Positions 23,507-35,990 of a DNA stretch of 64,000 bases are shown here, in pieces. The DNA comes from Heracleum sosnowskyi. Taxonomy: Eukaryota; Streptophyta; Magnoliopsida; Apiales; Apiaceae. Numbering within the stretch: the first letter of the stretch is position 1; every line of letters begins with the position of its first letter. The translations under genes and the position numbers were made by a program. The notes under the pieces are model-generated. The model was not told the origin of the DNA. It did not search any database and saw nothing but the letters and a program-made list of their open reading frames with translations. The stretch lies in assembly GCA_030848705.1 (NCBI GenBank), contig CM061243.1, positions 10,689,044-10,753,043 of the forward strand, in the 5' to 3' direction.

Positions 23507-26500
23507 CTAAGCTGGTGAATGATGGTTTGTTGGATCGGCTGATGATGGAATATCGGCACCAACGCGACAACCTTCAAGCATAAATATGATATCAGCCATG
23601 GTTGGTCGGTCAGAGGGATCTGGGACAGTGCATAGCAATCCGACTTTGACTCCTAGCAAGAACTCTTCCCATTCTGATGATTCGGGGTCTAACTCGAGTA
23701 ATCCAGGCTCTAGTAACTCTGAGATTTGACCTCTCTGCAATTGCTTTTTCACCCATTTTACGATATCTTCATCTTGTCCGAACATCACTGGCCTTTTACC
23801 TGTGAGCAGCTCCAACAACACAATCCCAAAACTGTAAACATCTGTTTCATTTGATGTTTCCCCGGTTAATATAACTTCTGGAGCTACATAACCTAAGGTT
23901 CCAACTGAAGTTGAGGTGGAAGGTTCAACCGGAGGGGCAACTGTGAACTTGTTTAGGCCAAAATCTGAGAGATGGGCTTCGAAATCTGCATCAAATAATA
24001 CATTTTGGGGCTTCACGTCTCCGTGAACCATGGCAGCTGTATGAAGAAATGCAAGGCCGCGAGCAATTCCAAGTGCAATGAGGTGCCGCATTGGCCAATT
24101 AAGGACATGGCCATCTTGGTGAGATGCTTCTTGCAATAGTGTTGCAAGGTTTCCGTTTGGCATGTAATCATAGACAAGGAGTTTGAGTTCTGGTCCTGTA
24201 TAGTAGCCACGAAGAACTGTTAAGTTGCGGTGCTTCACTCTGCCAAGTGCTTCAGCTTCTTTTCTAAACATGTTATCATCCAGCAATACGTTTGGAAGTC
24301 TTCGGATTGAGAGTACCATTCCATCAGCATAGCAAGCCTTAAAAACTAAACCATATTGGTTTCTGCTCAGCACATTTTCCTCATCGAAATGCCTTGTTGC
24401 CTCTACTGTCTCTGCCAATGTAATCTTGTTATTGAACATTACAAGCTTTGGCCCACCATTATCTCCACTGCTTCGACCACCAGAACTTGCCCTCGTTGGA
24501 GTAGACTTTTTCTCTCCAGCTGCCTTTTCTTTCAATCTCTTTCTCCATTTAAGAAGGCTGTAAGTGTAGAAGCAACAGAATGCCGCAAGGCAAGCCCCGC
24601 TAGCAGCCACAATAATTAAAAGGATTAGCCTCTTCTTTCTATTACTGCCACTTTCCCCTTCACATTTCTTGTCCAGTGGTCTTCCACACAACTGTCCATT
24701 CCCTGAAAATGATGCCTGGTTGAATTGAGCACCAAGCATTGCAGGAATTTTACCTTCAAGGTTATTGCTTGACACATTGAGATTCATCAGATGTGGAATG
24801 AGAGTAAGATTTGTGGGAATTTCCCCGCTCAGATTATTTGCTGAGAGATCTAGGTATGTGAGATTCAATAAACCAGAGAGTGAGTCGGGAATATTACCAG
24901 AAAGGTGATTGGATTCCAATGCTAATAATTCCAAGGAAGAACATCTGGAAATTTCATCTGGTATTTCCCCCGTCACATTGTTCTTGCCCAAATCCAGCTC
25001 AGTCAAATAAGACAGACGAGAGAGATCAGGCGGAATTTGGCCACTAAAAAAATTAGAACCAAGATTTAATGTACGAAGAGCAGAACAATTTCCAAGTTCT
25101 GGTGGAACAGAACCAGAAATGTTATTTTTGGACAAGGAAAGAACAAGTAATGACTTGAGAAAACCAAAAGTTGATGGAATGTGACCAGAGAAGGCATTGG
25201 ACGAAAGGTTCAAGTAGCTTAATCCTAACAAGCTACTGAATCCTTCAGGGACATCACCAGACAACTTATTTTCCTGAAGCGCAATAACTTGCAAGTTGGG
25301 CAAACCAGCAATATCAAATGGCAACTCCCCAGAGAGATCTTGCCTACTTAAATCAAGAGTAGTTAACTTGTAAAGATTTCCAATACTAGAAGGTATTGAA
25401 CCCGAAAAACCAGAATTACTCAAATTAAGAACTGATAACATTCGGAAATTTCCAATTTCTGATGGGATTACCCCAGATAACTTATTTCCTTTAAGATTTA
25501 ACACAGTCAAATTGCTCAAACCAGTTAACTCTTTAGGCAAGCTTCCATTAAGATTATTATCCCTCAAGTTCAAAGATTCTAGCTGAGTGAGATTGCCTAA
25601 ACTAGAAGGAACAGTGCCTGAAAGTTGATTGCCACCAAGTGATAGCATCTTTAGACCTCTGATTTCACTTAAAAAATCAGGAATCCCCCCTACAAACTGG
25701 TTTCCTTCAAGATCAAGAACACGCAACTTCCCACATTTTTTAATTTCAGCAGGAACCAAACCATTCAAAGAATTATTAGCCATTCGTAACTCCTCCAATC
25801 TCCACAAATTCCCAACCTCTACAGGAACTTTACCAAAAAACAAATTCCCCGAAATATCCAACATTGTTAAACTTGACACATTCATTAACCACACAGGCAA
25901 AACGCCTTTTATCTCATTCTGCTGAAGATCCAAAACCTGCAAAACACTAAAACACATGGCGTTTTGCGGCTGAATAATATCGGTAAATCCATTAAACCCT
26001 AGCTGCACATTCCTAATACTCGGAGGATAAACAGACACATTACAAAACATCGAAAGCGGAAGCGAACCAGACAAATTATTATGCGCTAACGAAACAACTT
26101 GCAGCTTCGGAAGAACACCAATACCAGCTGGAATTACGCCACCTAAAGAATTTCCCTCGGCACTTAAATGTACTAATGAACTACAATTCGCAATCGCAGA
26201 AGGAATCGTACCTTCCAAAACATTATGATCTAACCACAAATACTCTAGCTTCTGAAGCTGACCTAGACTCGCCGGAATAGATCCCGAAAATCGATTATAC
26301 GACAAATTAATCAGCTGAACCTTATTCAAACTTGACAGACTCTTAGGTATTTCACCAGCAAATGCATTAGACGAAACATCAAACACACGGAGACTCCGAG
26401 GAAGCTCGCCGGAAAACTCGCCGGAGAGTGAATTTCCGGCGACGTTAAAAATCAACAAATTCGTAATATTCGACAACTCCGGCGAGATTTCACCGGAAAA

Positions 26501-26872
26501 CGAGTTGTACTGAAGAAAAACAGAGTTTAACAGAGTACATTTAGTGATAGAAGAAGGAATAGTACCGTTAAAACTGTTCGACCGGAGACTTAACTTACGC
26601 AGCATGCGCAAGTTAGAGATTTTATCAGTGAGTGGACCACTGAGTTGAAGACGAGGCAGTCTGAGTTCACTAACTCGGCCGTTGAAACAAGTAACGCCTC
26701 GCCAGTCACACGGAGCTAACCGAGTAGTTGGATCCCAGCCGTTGAGTACTCCAAGTGGATCGTGAAGACTGAGTCGAAACGAGTTGAGTGCCTCGATTTC
26801 CGTGCTAGTATCGGCGCACGATAAGAGTATGTGAAAAAACAATAAAAGGAAAATGAGAAGTGAACCAGGCAT
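23507..26872 (-). CDS. LRR receptor-like kinase, MUSTACHES / MUSTACHES-LIKE type
   Basis: A single-exon gene of 1,121 codons for a plasma-membrane receptor-like protein. Order of parts: signal peptide (about 1-20, LLIFLLLFFHILLSCA), LRRNT cap with CDWRGVTC, more than 20 plant LRRs (LxxLxLxxNxLSGxIP), a transmembrane helix at about 746-768, and a kinase-like domain from about 820 to 1100. It closely follows the Arabidopsis At1g75640 (MUS, stomatal wall patterning) and At4g36180 type, from memory. Kinase details are atypical: the ATP-anchoring lysine motif reads LSIRRL near 855, with arginine in place of lysine, and HRD reads HGD (VHGDVKPQN, near 949). DFG is intact (SDFGLNKF). Weak or no phosphotransfer is therefore likely, and seems to be a family trait. 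The gene is undamaged. Substrate and ligand are unknown. Confidence 0.93.
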   Translation of the reverse strand: MPGSLLIFLLLFFHILLSCADTSTEIEALNSFRLSLHDPLGVLNGWDPTTRLAPCDWRGVTCFNGRVSELRLPRLQLSGPLTDKISNLRMLRKLSLRSNSFNGTIPSSITKCTLLNSVFLQYNSFSGEISPELSNITNLLIFNVAGNSLSGEFSGELPRSLRVFDVSSNAFAGEIPKSLSSLNKVQLINLSYNRFSGSIPASLGQLQKLEYLWLDHNVLEGTIPSAIANCSSLVHLSAEGNSLGGVIPAGIGVLPKLQVVSLAHNNLSGSLPLSMFCNVSVYPPSIRNVQLGFNGFTDIIQPQNAMCFSVLQVLDLQQNEIKGVLPVWLMNVSSLTMLDISGNLFFGKVPVEVGNLWRLEELRMANNSLNGLVPAEIKKCGKLRVLDLEGNQFVGGIPDFLSEIRGLKMLSLGGNQLSGTVPSSLGNLTQLESLNLRDNNLNGSLPKELTGLSNLTVLNLKGNKLSGVIPSEIGNFRMLSVLNLSNSGFSGSIPSSIGNLYKLTTLDLSRQDLSGELPFDIAGLPNLQVIALQENKLSGDVPEGFSSLLGLSYLNLSSNAFSGHIPSTFGFLKSLLVLSLSKNNISGSVPPELGNCSALRTLNLGSNFFSGQIPPDLSRLSYLTELDLGKNNVTGEIPDEISRCSSLELLALESNHLSGNIPDSLSGLLNLTYLDLSANNLSGEIPTNLTLIPHLMNLNVSSNNLEGKIPAMLGAQFNQASFSGNGQLCGRPLDKKCEGESGSNRKKRLILLIIVAASGACLAAFCCFYTYSLLKWRKRLKEKAAGEKKSTPTRASSGGRSSGDNGGPKLVMFNNKITLAETVEATRHFDEENVLSRNQYGLVFKACYADGMVLSIRRLPNVLLDDNMFRKEAEALGRVKHRNLTVLRGYYTGPELKLLVYDYMPNGNLATLLQEASHQDGHVLNWPMRHLIALGIARGLAFLHTAAMVHGDVKPQNVLFDADFEAHLSDFGLNKFTVAPPVEPSTSTSVGTLGYVAPEVILTGETSNETDVYSFGIVLLELLTGKRPVMFGQDEDIVKWVKKQLQRGQISELLEPGLLELDPESSEWEEFLLGVKVGLLCTVPDPSDRPTMADIIFMLEGCRVGADIPSSADPTNHHSPA

Positions 26873-28423
26873 TGTGAGTTACGATACTCGGAAATCGAAT
26901 GTCAACCGATTTAATTTATAAATAACGAGTGGCTCGACTTAATCGAGTCGAACCGATTTCCGATTTTTCGAAATTTAGAAGAAATGTTGCGAGGGGTTGA
27001 GGTTAAGGAGTGGGGTGTGAAGGTTAGTAGAAGTAGCCGGAGTAGTAGTGAGGGAGTAATGGCACTTGACGTTGGAGAGAGTACCATGTGTTGCGACTTT
27101 AGTGAACAGTTGTGTTTTTTAGCTACTTTTTTTTTTGTTCTGGTGTTGGTAGTAAGGGGGAGTTAAATTAATAGATAGTTGTATTTATTTATTTATTTGT
27201 TTTGGTTTTTCCAAGACAGTTTAAAATGAACTTTTTTTGAAAAAGACTGGGCTATGTAAGTGTACGGGTTTGAGCTTTTAACAACGCATGGGCTGAATCA
27301 TTGAGGCCTACTGGGTTATGCATGCTTCACTTTACTCCTTTCAACTGTTTCATTAGAATTTTTAACAAATGTTGCATACTATTGAATTACGAAACGAGAT
27401 ATATCGAATACGTTTGGTTTCGAAAAAATGACCGACACAAGTTTTGCAACCTCTAAATAGTGGTACTAGAATTTGAAACTTGTAAATTTGAACACAAGTT
27501 GAGCCAATGATTTGTCTAGTCTCTTACTTTTGGCGCCTCTGTTTCACTTCACTACCCCAATCAATAAAGGTAGGTATCTAATTGAAAAAGAAAATATTAT
27601 TCAGCCCCCTAAAAACTAGATAAAGTTGTAAAGCAGGTGGGAAAAAGCATGAAAAGCTACATATTTTGAATAGAAGATTTTGCCGCATTGATTTTGACTG
27701 ATAATTACATCACGTTTTCCCTTTTTAAATTCACAAGGAAATTCAAATCACAAAGTAATTACATCATTATTATTCTTATTTTCAATTATCTTTCTTGCCA
27801 CACTGCAATAAAATAGATTTAGATTTAAAGTTAGCATTATTTTTTTTGAAAACGAAGTTAGCATTATTTTTGTATTTAAAGTTAATTTATGTGAATGTTG
27901 ACAGGCTTGTTACATGATTGGTGATTACTGATCCAGTGATCAGTGTTATGTTGGCCCATTTTCATGAGATTTGCATGGGTTGTTTGGGCTTCTTGGGCTT
28001 GGTCCATGAAGTGTTACTAACCTTTTTTCAGTGAAAATTTTAATTATAAAAAATAAAATCACAAAAAGCCTTACTCAGAGTTCAGACCAGTAGCATACAA
28101 TCAAAAATCTCATTTCAGCAGAATACAAAGCAAATTTCGATATTCGGAGTTGACCAATTTTAACTTGCTTGTATCTCATCAATTAATTGAAAATTCATCG
28201 GAACAGCAGTAGGAGCAATGTAATATAAAGCTGAAGCATTGTCCAGTAGTTGATAGGAAAGATAGAATTTATTCATACATTTTTGTTGCATGGAATCTTC
28301 AGGTTGGCAGTGCCAATAGATATACTTGGTAGGAAGTGAAATTGCAGGAACTACTTCAGATTTATGACCATCTAAGAAATATTATGCCTTCTGATCATGT
28401 ACTGAGATATTACACCTGAGATA
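26873..28423. other. Divergent/3' intergenic: kinase promoter and kinesin 3' flank
   Basis: The first part is upstream of the minus-strand kinase and should hold its promoter and 5' UTR. The part from about 28,090 to 28,423 follows the kinesin stop and is probably its 3' UTR. A GGCCCATTTT-like block near 27,955 and short direct repeats (TTAGCATTATTTTT) near 27,830-27,870 are the only landmarks I see. Confidence 0.35.
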
Positions 28424-31400
28424 TTACAGTGTCGATGTCAGGCTGTCTTTCAAGCCACATTTCTTTTTTGAACCCCACTTAGCAAAATTAAGGCCGAAGA
28501 TCTCCTTGAAATTCTTCTCGCGTGTTGCAGGTCCAGCTAGCTTGAAGACAACATCAGCACTGCGTGCAACATGATCCATATCATCTGTTTCAGACCATAA
28601 GAGGTTGGCCAACTGCAATCTCCTATTTTTAGCATTTAATGCAATGCCCCAGTCAATGAAGAGGCTCTCCCTCTTTGATCCAGATAGTTGTTTCTGCATT
28701 TGGGAGCTTAGCATTTGTCTCTCACGGACGAGAGATTTTGCACTGTTATCAAAAATTTATCAAGTACAAAGAGTTCTGAGTAATCAACAAAAATTTGCAG
28801 TATATGCTTTAAAGTTTAACGACAGAAACAATGGTGCAACGTGCAAAAAGAAAACATATAGAATCCTAATGTACAACACTGTGCAATATATTCTTTGAAC
28901 TATTGCCTTACCTAGAAGCTAAGGTGAGAATCCGACCATCTCGCGTAGTTTGATTATAATGTGAAATTTTTTCCCTGAGTAATGACAACCTTTGAAGCTC
29001 TATCTCCATATAAACAGAGTCACCCTGGTCACCTTTAAATAGCAAAAAGAAATGTGATCTGTGCAGTAATGACACATTGCAAGCATCCCAAAGTTTAACG
29101 ATTTCTCTTTGGAGTCTCTTGAATTCCGAAGGCCAAACATCTTCTGCTGGATCCAAGCTAACATCCTTAACACTCTTCGAAGATCTATTAGAGTCTGCTT
29201 CAGTCTCAGTTTCCTATAATGTTTAGCAGAAAACAATAAAATTATTTCGTTGAACAAAGCTAAAAAAAAACTTTTGAGAAATTTAATAAAGCACATAATC
29301 TCCATACATATTAATCTGATAAATTTTGTGCACGCTTTATCATAAATATCATAGAGGGGAGGGCTATGAAAAAAATCATTTACAATAAAACTATGTCCTT
29401 TATGAAGCAAGATACTATAGTTGTAGGAATAACAGGGGATGATTTAGTGTTTATAATTCCATTAGATTTAGATTATTTTATAGCGTACAGATTTAGATTT
29501 TGGGTCTTGTTCATTTGATAATACAGTTGTTAAGTCACAGCAGTCCACTTCTTTCTTGGTGATAACTACAGTTCTGTTCTTGTTTCTGATGCAAGTTCTT
29601 TAGTTACAATGTGATGTAGTTTCTAATATAATTTTTTGAAAAAAGGTATTGTGTAAAAGTAGAGTTTATGCGTGTCGGATTTCATTAAACTTCTTGGTGA
29701 TCTCCAAGTGAAGGACATGAATTGAGAAGACCGTCACTTTTATGCTGATAACGAGAATTAAATGTTTTCTGATGAAGTAAGCAAATAGTCATGTCTTTTG
29801 CTTCTTACATCCAAATGTGATTACTTGGATATATATGTGGGATTAATTGAGTACTTAGGTGCTTCATCAAATCAAAACAAGGTGGAGATTCATTAGAGTT
29901 TATCTTGATTTTTTTGGATCAGATCTAGTGTGTATTAGGTACATAATTATTATTATTACTTTTTTTTAATCATATAGCCACATACTTGTTCTAATAGTGA
30001 TTATTCTGAAAGTAGCAGAGAATCATGTGAGTAAAAGGATCACACATGCCTTCAGTTTCAGAAACCCAGTGTGTGTTCTCCTTGTAGGATGGACCACATT
30101 TATTTGTGTTCTCTTGCGTGCTTGCATTTGGTGTTTCTATTTTCTAATTTAATTGTGTCAAATAAACCTAACACAGGAAATGTGCAGAGAGACAAAAATT
30201 TAACAATGAATGAGAGAAGCGCCCTTACATAGTATTAGCTGGTGTTTGGTTTAGCGTTCTTGGAAAATTAAGTACTTATTGTGAAAAGAAGTACCATTAA
30301 GTAATTTTTTTTTTTCAAAACAAGTGTTTATTTTTTCCCAAAAAACAGGGAATTGAACACCCTCTTTACTTTCTTTTGGCATATTGATCATATGAGATTT
30401 TTCCTACTATGAGAGTCACACGATGAGAAACGATGGAGTACTAGAAAACTAATAACAAAATAAAACTAACCACAGATTCAGAAGCTAGGTCGTCATGCTG
30501 AAAATCTGCCGCAACTTCCATATCTGCATCACTACTAATATTTGCTTTAGTCGATGTTCCCTGCTTGCATGCTTTATGCTCAATCTCAGTAGTCCCAGCA
30601 GGAGGATCAGAATTACTTGCACCATGATTCTGTGCAGAAATTTTAGCATACGGTTTACGAGTGAAGTCTGTCATGAGCCCTTTTGGTGGTTTGTGCTCAT
30701 TGCTTACCTTCACCATGGGTATGGCCGATACTACATATTCCCGGGATATAGGTAAAGCCCCATTCTGGACTTCAGTCTCTAGTTCTTTGAAAGTCATATC
30801 AGGTGAGCTTTCAGTATTACCTTCCGAAAAACAGCCGGGATAAAAGTAGCAGTTGGTAACTTCTTTGAGCCCATCCTCAAATGTATCATTACTTTTATTA
30901 TCAATTTCATCCATATCATGAGTTGATTCACTTTCACTGAATTGTGAAGTACTGATTTGAAGCTTATCAGATATATCATTACGCGGAAACATATTTATAC
31001 CAGGGAGTTCTGTGTAGCTATCACTGAAACTACTAGCACTGCATTCATCGGAAAACTGAAATGTGCCACACGTTCTACTGTGATCTTGTAATATGTGTTC
31101 ATTATCTGGTGATTTGTGAATTCGCAAGTGAGGGTATCGACTCAAACCTTCCTGCAGGAATTAAAACAGATAATACATAGCATGGACAACAGATGAAGAT
31201 GAATACAAATTTCACTTGGAATCATATATTCATACCCTTGATTGCGGACGTTGCTCATCACTAATCTGTTTTAGCAAATTGTCAACCTCTGTTTTAGCAG
31301 CATCTCGTTGCAGTTTCAGATTTTTCACCTCTTTCTCCAGCTATACAACATTATAAAAAACATGTAGAAGATAATTAGAGTGGAGATGTAATCAGTTACA

Positions 31401-34400
31401 CATGTAGTGATACATTTATCTGGATAATACAATTCAGACAGTAATGTCTTGAGATGAGTTAAACTGAAAAAATGCGGGGAAGATGTGAAATCTAGCATAA
31501 TGTACTCTTACACCGAATTACATTTTCTGCAGTGATTTACAATGTACTTTTGTGGGAAGTACAGTGCAGACATGTAGTATGCTCCCTTTCTCAAGATATG
31601 CTAGTATATTTTAAGCATTCAGCGTTCTAACAGAAGCAAAATTTTATTTTTGGGCGGAATTTTAAATTTTCAAACAAATGACATGTAATCTTCAAAACAC
31701 AAAATTGACAACTTTTGAAAAATACTTTAAAGAACATTATGCCTAAATGGTTGAATGGAGCATGAGTGGTCAGCTTGTTACATTACTGTGCACTGTGGTG
31801 TTATACTCCACTATGAACAATTGGGTTAACAATCGTAACTTGGCCTGATTTAACAGGGTATTTTCAAAACCAGAAAATATAACTATTGCACAGAAAAAAT
31901 GTGCAGGAATACATTGCAAGAAACAGTGAAACATCTCTCAGAGACAAAGCATCGCTGAGAACAGAGCTGCACCAACCCAACAAAAATAAATTAAATTTTG
32001 AAAAAAATTCTAAAAAGAATGCTGAAACTGGTTTGATCAAATAGTTCGATAACGCAGACAACAAATTTGGAAAACCCAATATGTGAGCAGAACTGCAACA
32101 AGATGACGTTTTTTTCTAGACAAAGTCATGCTAGTAAATCGAATGAAGGACTCCATGGAAGTCCTCGATAGAAAATTTTAATTGCCAAACTAGCCGTAAT
32201 TGGTTTACTTTTAGATGTAAAAATAGCAACCCAAGTTCTATGGCTCATTGGAGCTTTACAGCTTCTAGATAGCATCATAGCATAAATGTTATCTAATCAA
32301 AATTTACCAAAGCTTCGACTACTAGATGAGTTTTACTCTAAAATATATTTCTATCACATGGCAGCTATCACTTTAATCATATATTTCCCACACAGGTATT
32401 TAAATGTCATTAAAGAGTTCCTTACAGATAAAATCTTTGTTTGAAATATTAGTAATAAAACTACTTCATGGTTACCTTTTCAATTCTGAGGTCTTTCTCT
32501 CGAAGAAGTGCAGATAATTTTGACTCGGCAAAAGTAGATCTTGGACTATATCTGGGACTATTTAAATCCCTCTCCAGCCTGGCTAATTCTCTTTGCATGT
32601 GTTTGACCAAAGCTTTATCTGATATGATCACATTAACTTGTGCATTAGTTGATACTTCTTTGGCACGACTTGCAAACAAGAGAGTATTTCTTGATTGTTC
32701 AGCATGACATCGTGCAGGGCTCATCGTACAGATGATGGCAGTCCTAGCGTTGGCCCCCAAGGAGGATTGCAGTATGCGGGTTAGCTTAGAATTTTTGTAG
32801 GGAACATGACCATTTCTTCCTTTGCTGCATATGAGCAACAAATATGAGTAAATATTTACTACCTTTCAGGACAGAGGTGATCAGGTGAAGAAGAAAACTA
32901 TGTGCAGAATTTCATATAGTCATCCAATAAGTTTCTTATAGCTATTTGCTGTGCTGATGCCTATTCTTTTCCTCGTCCGCTTTCTACTTAATTTTCAGAT
33001 TAGAGCTTATGTAACAACAGTGAAGATATAGTTTGACCAATATGAGAGATGATATCCAGTGAGCTGCATGCCATGGTACCCTTGAGTGGTTATTTACCCA
33101 TGAGGTCCGCAAATTTAGGAAAGCTAAACCTGGTATGTCACTTATACTATACATCATGTGCAATACCTACCCTGATATGTGAAACCAATTGCCAACCTCT
33201 AGTGAGTTAAAGCATCTCCTAGAATGCCCGCTATCCCCAATATATACAAATATGCCGAGTGAAGTAGCGAGGAAACCACTCCAACAGGAGGATGTGGCTA
33301 TCCTCTCTTTTGACGAGCTTCAAACTCTCTCTATGTCAATTTATATTATTTTATCCGACTCTCTCAACTAGAGGTCCTCAGTTCATCTCGCTAGCATTGT
33401 AATCTCCAGGGAAGATTTTTGGGGATCATAATCTCCAGAGAAATTTAAGGAGTTAAACCTTAGTTTGCGTATGACAGCTCCAAGGGTAAGCAAACTTCGA
33501 TTTATGTGGCTGCCTTCCTTTGACCTTGTAGCAGATGACTGAAATGCCTGCTCACTTCCAGCAAGATCTACAAAATCCTACATTTGAATAAAGAAGAGAA
33601 TATTATGCACTTTAAACCTTAGAGTCGTACAATTACTGCTATGTTCATTTCTGCTCTCTCTATATAACATACCACAGCAGCAATAAGAGTGCTTGGGTTA
33701 TCATTGCCCGAAAGATCACGTGCAGAACTCTCAATTTTCTGAGGAATCAGTTGATCAAGGTAAATAGAAGTCCATATCCCAAGAGATGCAACACTGAAAA
33801 CTTTGCAAGGAAATACTAGGCTAATAAATAATAGTACCAGTCTAATGATTTGATGAGATCTGGAGCTTGTTCCATTCAGTGAGGTCTCTCCTATTTGCCT
33901 CTGAGCTGCAAGAATGCACAATTATATGTCAGGCTTCAACAACAATATGAAGAACTCGAGAAAAGCTATGTGTCCTTACCTTCACAGACAGAAAGAAGCT
34001 CTCTTACATGATCCCAATCCCGCAGAGTTGCCACTGTTAGATTCTCAACAAAAGTACCTCTCTGTCCATATAGTCAACACTTAATAGTCATGCAAGGAAA
34101 ACATATCTGTAACAGTATGTCCAACGGGATGAAATTACCTCCGGATCCTCAAGAAGTCTGAGTGGAGAGTTATCTGTGCTGAGTAGGTCTCTGACAGATT
34201 CATTATATATCTCCATAGCAGAGAACTTCAGAAGATATTCTCTATCCTTGTGCTAGCAGTATCACATCCATAAACAATCAATGCATCAGGAAGAAGCCAC
34301 TAACCAGTAATACATCATCTTCATGATTAAATGGAAATTAGTTACCTTCTCTATGTAGTCATATATATCTGCTATGGTATACTCAGCAATGCCACTCATG

Positions 34401-35251
34401 GTGTACGTCTTTCCGCTGCTCGTTTGTCCATATGCAAGAATACTTGCTGTAGTATACACATTATGTTACAAGTACAGAATGATTGTTAAGCTTCAACTGA
34501 AAGTCAAGAGGAAGAGAAGTGGGAAGAAAAAGAAAAAAACGGATACTCACAATTGATACCATTGACGGCTGAAAGGGCAACTTCCCTTACTCCTTCCATG
34601 TATACCTGTCTCGTGGAGCAGTCTGGACTAAAAACTCTGTCTAGACACCAAAAAATACCGCTAAGAAATAGCAGATATACTATGGATAATTAAACAAAGG
34701 ACAGATTTATCGCACACAAGCAAAAATGTACAATGTAAAAAAGGCGATGGACTAATTCAGTAAATTTGTATACAACTTATGAATGAAGCATACAAAGAGC
34801 TTATCAGGAATACTTATTTAGGACAATATACAAATTCTATTGAGTGTGAAAAAAATACAAGAGCTCCTTCCCCTATCTTAACAAAATTAGAAGGTCAAAT
34901 TGTTATTTCCCTAAAATTAAAAATGTATATGGTAGACTTTCGCTCCAGCCTCCATTACAATCATCTAAAGCATTTAGTAGCCCTTGTGATGAACAAAACT
35001 ATAACCAAATTTAATGCTAGAAATGTATGCATACCGAATTTATGAGCAGTTGGACGCGAGGATCTGCCAGGCACGAAAAAGTTATCATTCTTGCAGATGA
35101 TGGTATTGTCATTGATACATTCCCAATCTGACACATCATTTGTTGCAATCTCCTTGTCATTCAAAGGCCGCAACCTAACCGATACCAGAAACTTTTCCTC
35201 GTTCCCCCTCTCCTTTGCCACATCTTCGAAGGCTCCCATTTTGACAGCCAT
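28424..35251 (-). CDS. Kinesin-7 family motor with DUF3490-type tail (KIN-7, NACK-like)
   Basis: A microtubule motor of the plant kinesin-7 group, whose NACK members act at the phragmoplast in cytokinesis. Coding exons in transcript order: 35035-35251, 34551-34640, 34346-34446, 34139-34252, 33980-34061, 33838-33905, 33673-33738, 33459-33577, 32476-32824, 31236-31340, 30471-31151, 28912-29213, 28424-28742. Total 2,613 nt, 870 residues, all phases consistent. The motor domain is N-terminal: VSVRLRPLND, P-loop GQTSSGKTYTM, switch I NGTSSRSH, switch II DLAGSE, then VPYKNSKLTRIL. A coiled coil follows (LEKEVKNLKLQRDAAKTEV). The C-terminal region, VWPSEFKRLQREIVKLWDAC onward, is the NACK/DUF3490 tail. 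The first ATG is chosen; MGAFED just after it is an alternative start. It looks more like KIN-7C/D/E-type proteins than NACK1 itself, but I cannot settle that. Confidence 0.92.
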
Positions 35252-35811
35252 GGAAGTTTCAAATGCTACAACAACTATACTTTCGCATTACAGGGACATG
35301 CATAAATATTATCTGCATTATACATGGCAACCTCAATCTTAATACTAAAACTAGCAACAATAAATCATATATTAACGTTTATCAAATCCAAATTAATTAT
35401 GATCAGTGTCTTGTTTGCATGCATAAAAATATGTATTGAAATGTCTAGATTGGCATGTAATTTTATTAAATTACAAAAAAAGAAACTGGGAATTAGCTTG
35501 AAATTACCAGGAAAATTATTCTTGTCTGAACAATTATTCATAAATCTCTCTGTTTCAAGGAGAGAGATCGAAACAGAGAGATTTATGAACTGATTGCAAC
35601 AGAGGAGGGTTGCGTTTGGTTTGGAATAATATAAGAAAGCAAACCTGCACGTGGAGATTTCAACCGCGATTTTAATTAACGACCCCAGATTAAGGAGGAT
35701 AATACTGTATACTTAAAACAAATTTGCTTGTTTCATTTTCTCGATATAAAATTTTCACATATAAGTAATGTATATAATCGAATTTAAAATTAAATATTAA
35801 TTATTTCTCAC
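35252..35811. promoter_or_regulatory. Kinesin upstream region
   Basis: Upstream of the kinesin start (minus strand) and bounded by the LINE poly-A end. It should contain the promoter and 5' UTR. The only clear structure is the 20-bp perfect inverted repeat listed next. Confidence 0.4.
35537..35589. repeat. Perfect 20-bp inverted repeat upstream of the kinesin
   Basis: The left arm TTCATAAATCTCTCTGTTTC (35537-35556) is exactly mirrored by 35570-35589, with a 13-base spacer. If transcribed it would fold into a strong stem-loop about 290 bp upstream of the kinesin start codon. Confidence 0.85.
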
Positions 35812-35821
35812 TTTTTTTTTT

Positions 35822-35990
35822 GAAGAAAAATGCACTTCCATTACTCAATCAAAGCATCATACATCAATGACTCCAACACAAACCGTGGAGGAGAAACTAA
35901 ATCATCAATACAGCAATTTAGCTCACAAGGCACTCGAGCCACTAAATGGGCTGTCCTATTGGCTAACCTTCTCACATGTTTAACATGAAT
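35822..35990 (-). pseudogene. LINE RNase H domain, C-terminal end
   Basis: The minus strand encodes VKHVRRLANRTAHLVARVPC and a short tail ending …SLMYDALIE before the poly-A run. This is the usual end of the RNase H domain of plant LINEs. It is the 3' continuation of the reverse transcriptase frame on the far side of the nested elements. Confidence 0.8.

Noticed and set aside
30230..30420. hAT-like MITE in kinesin intron 11
   Set aside because: A GGTGTTTGGTTTAGCG-like left end is present, but no matching right end or target duplication was found.
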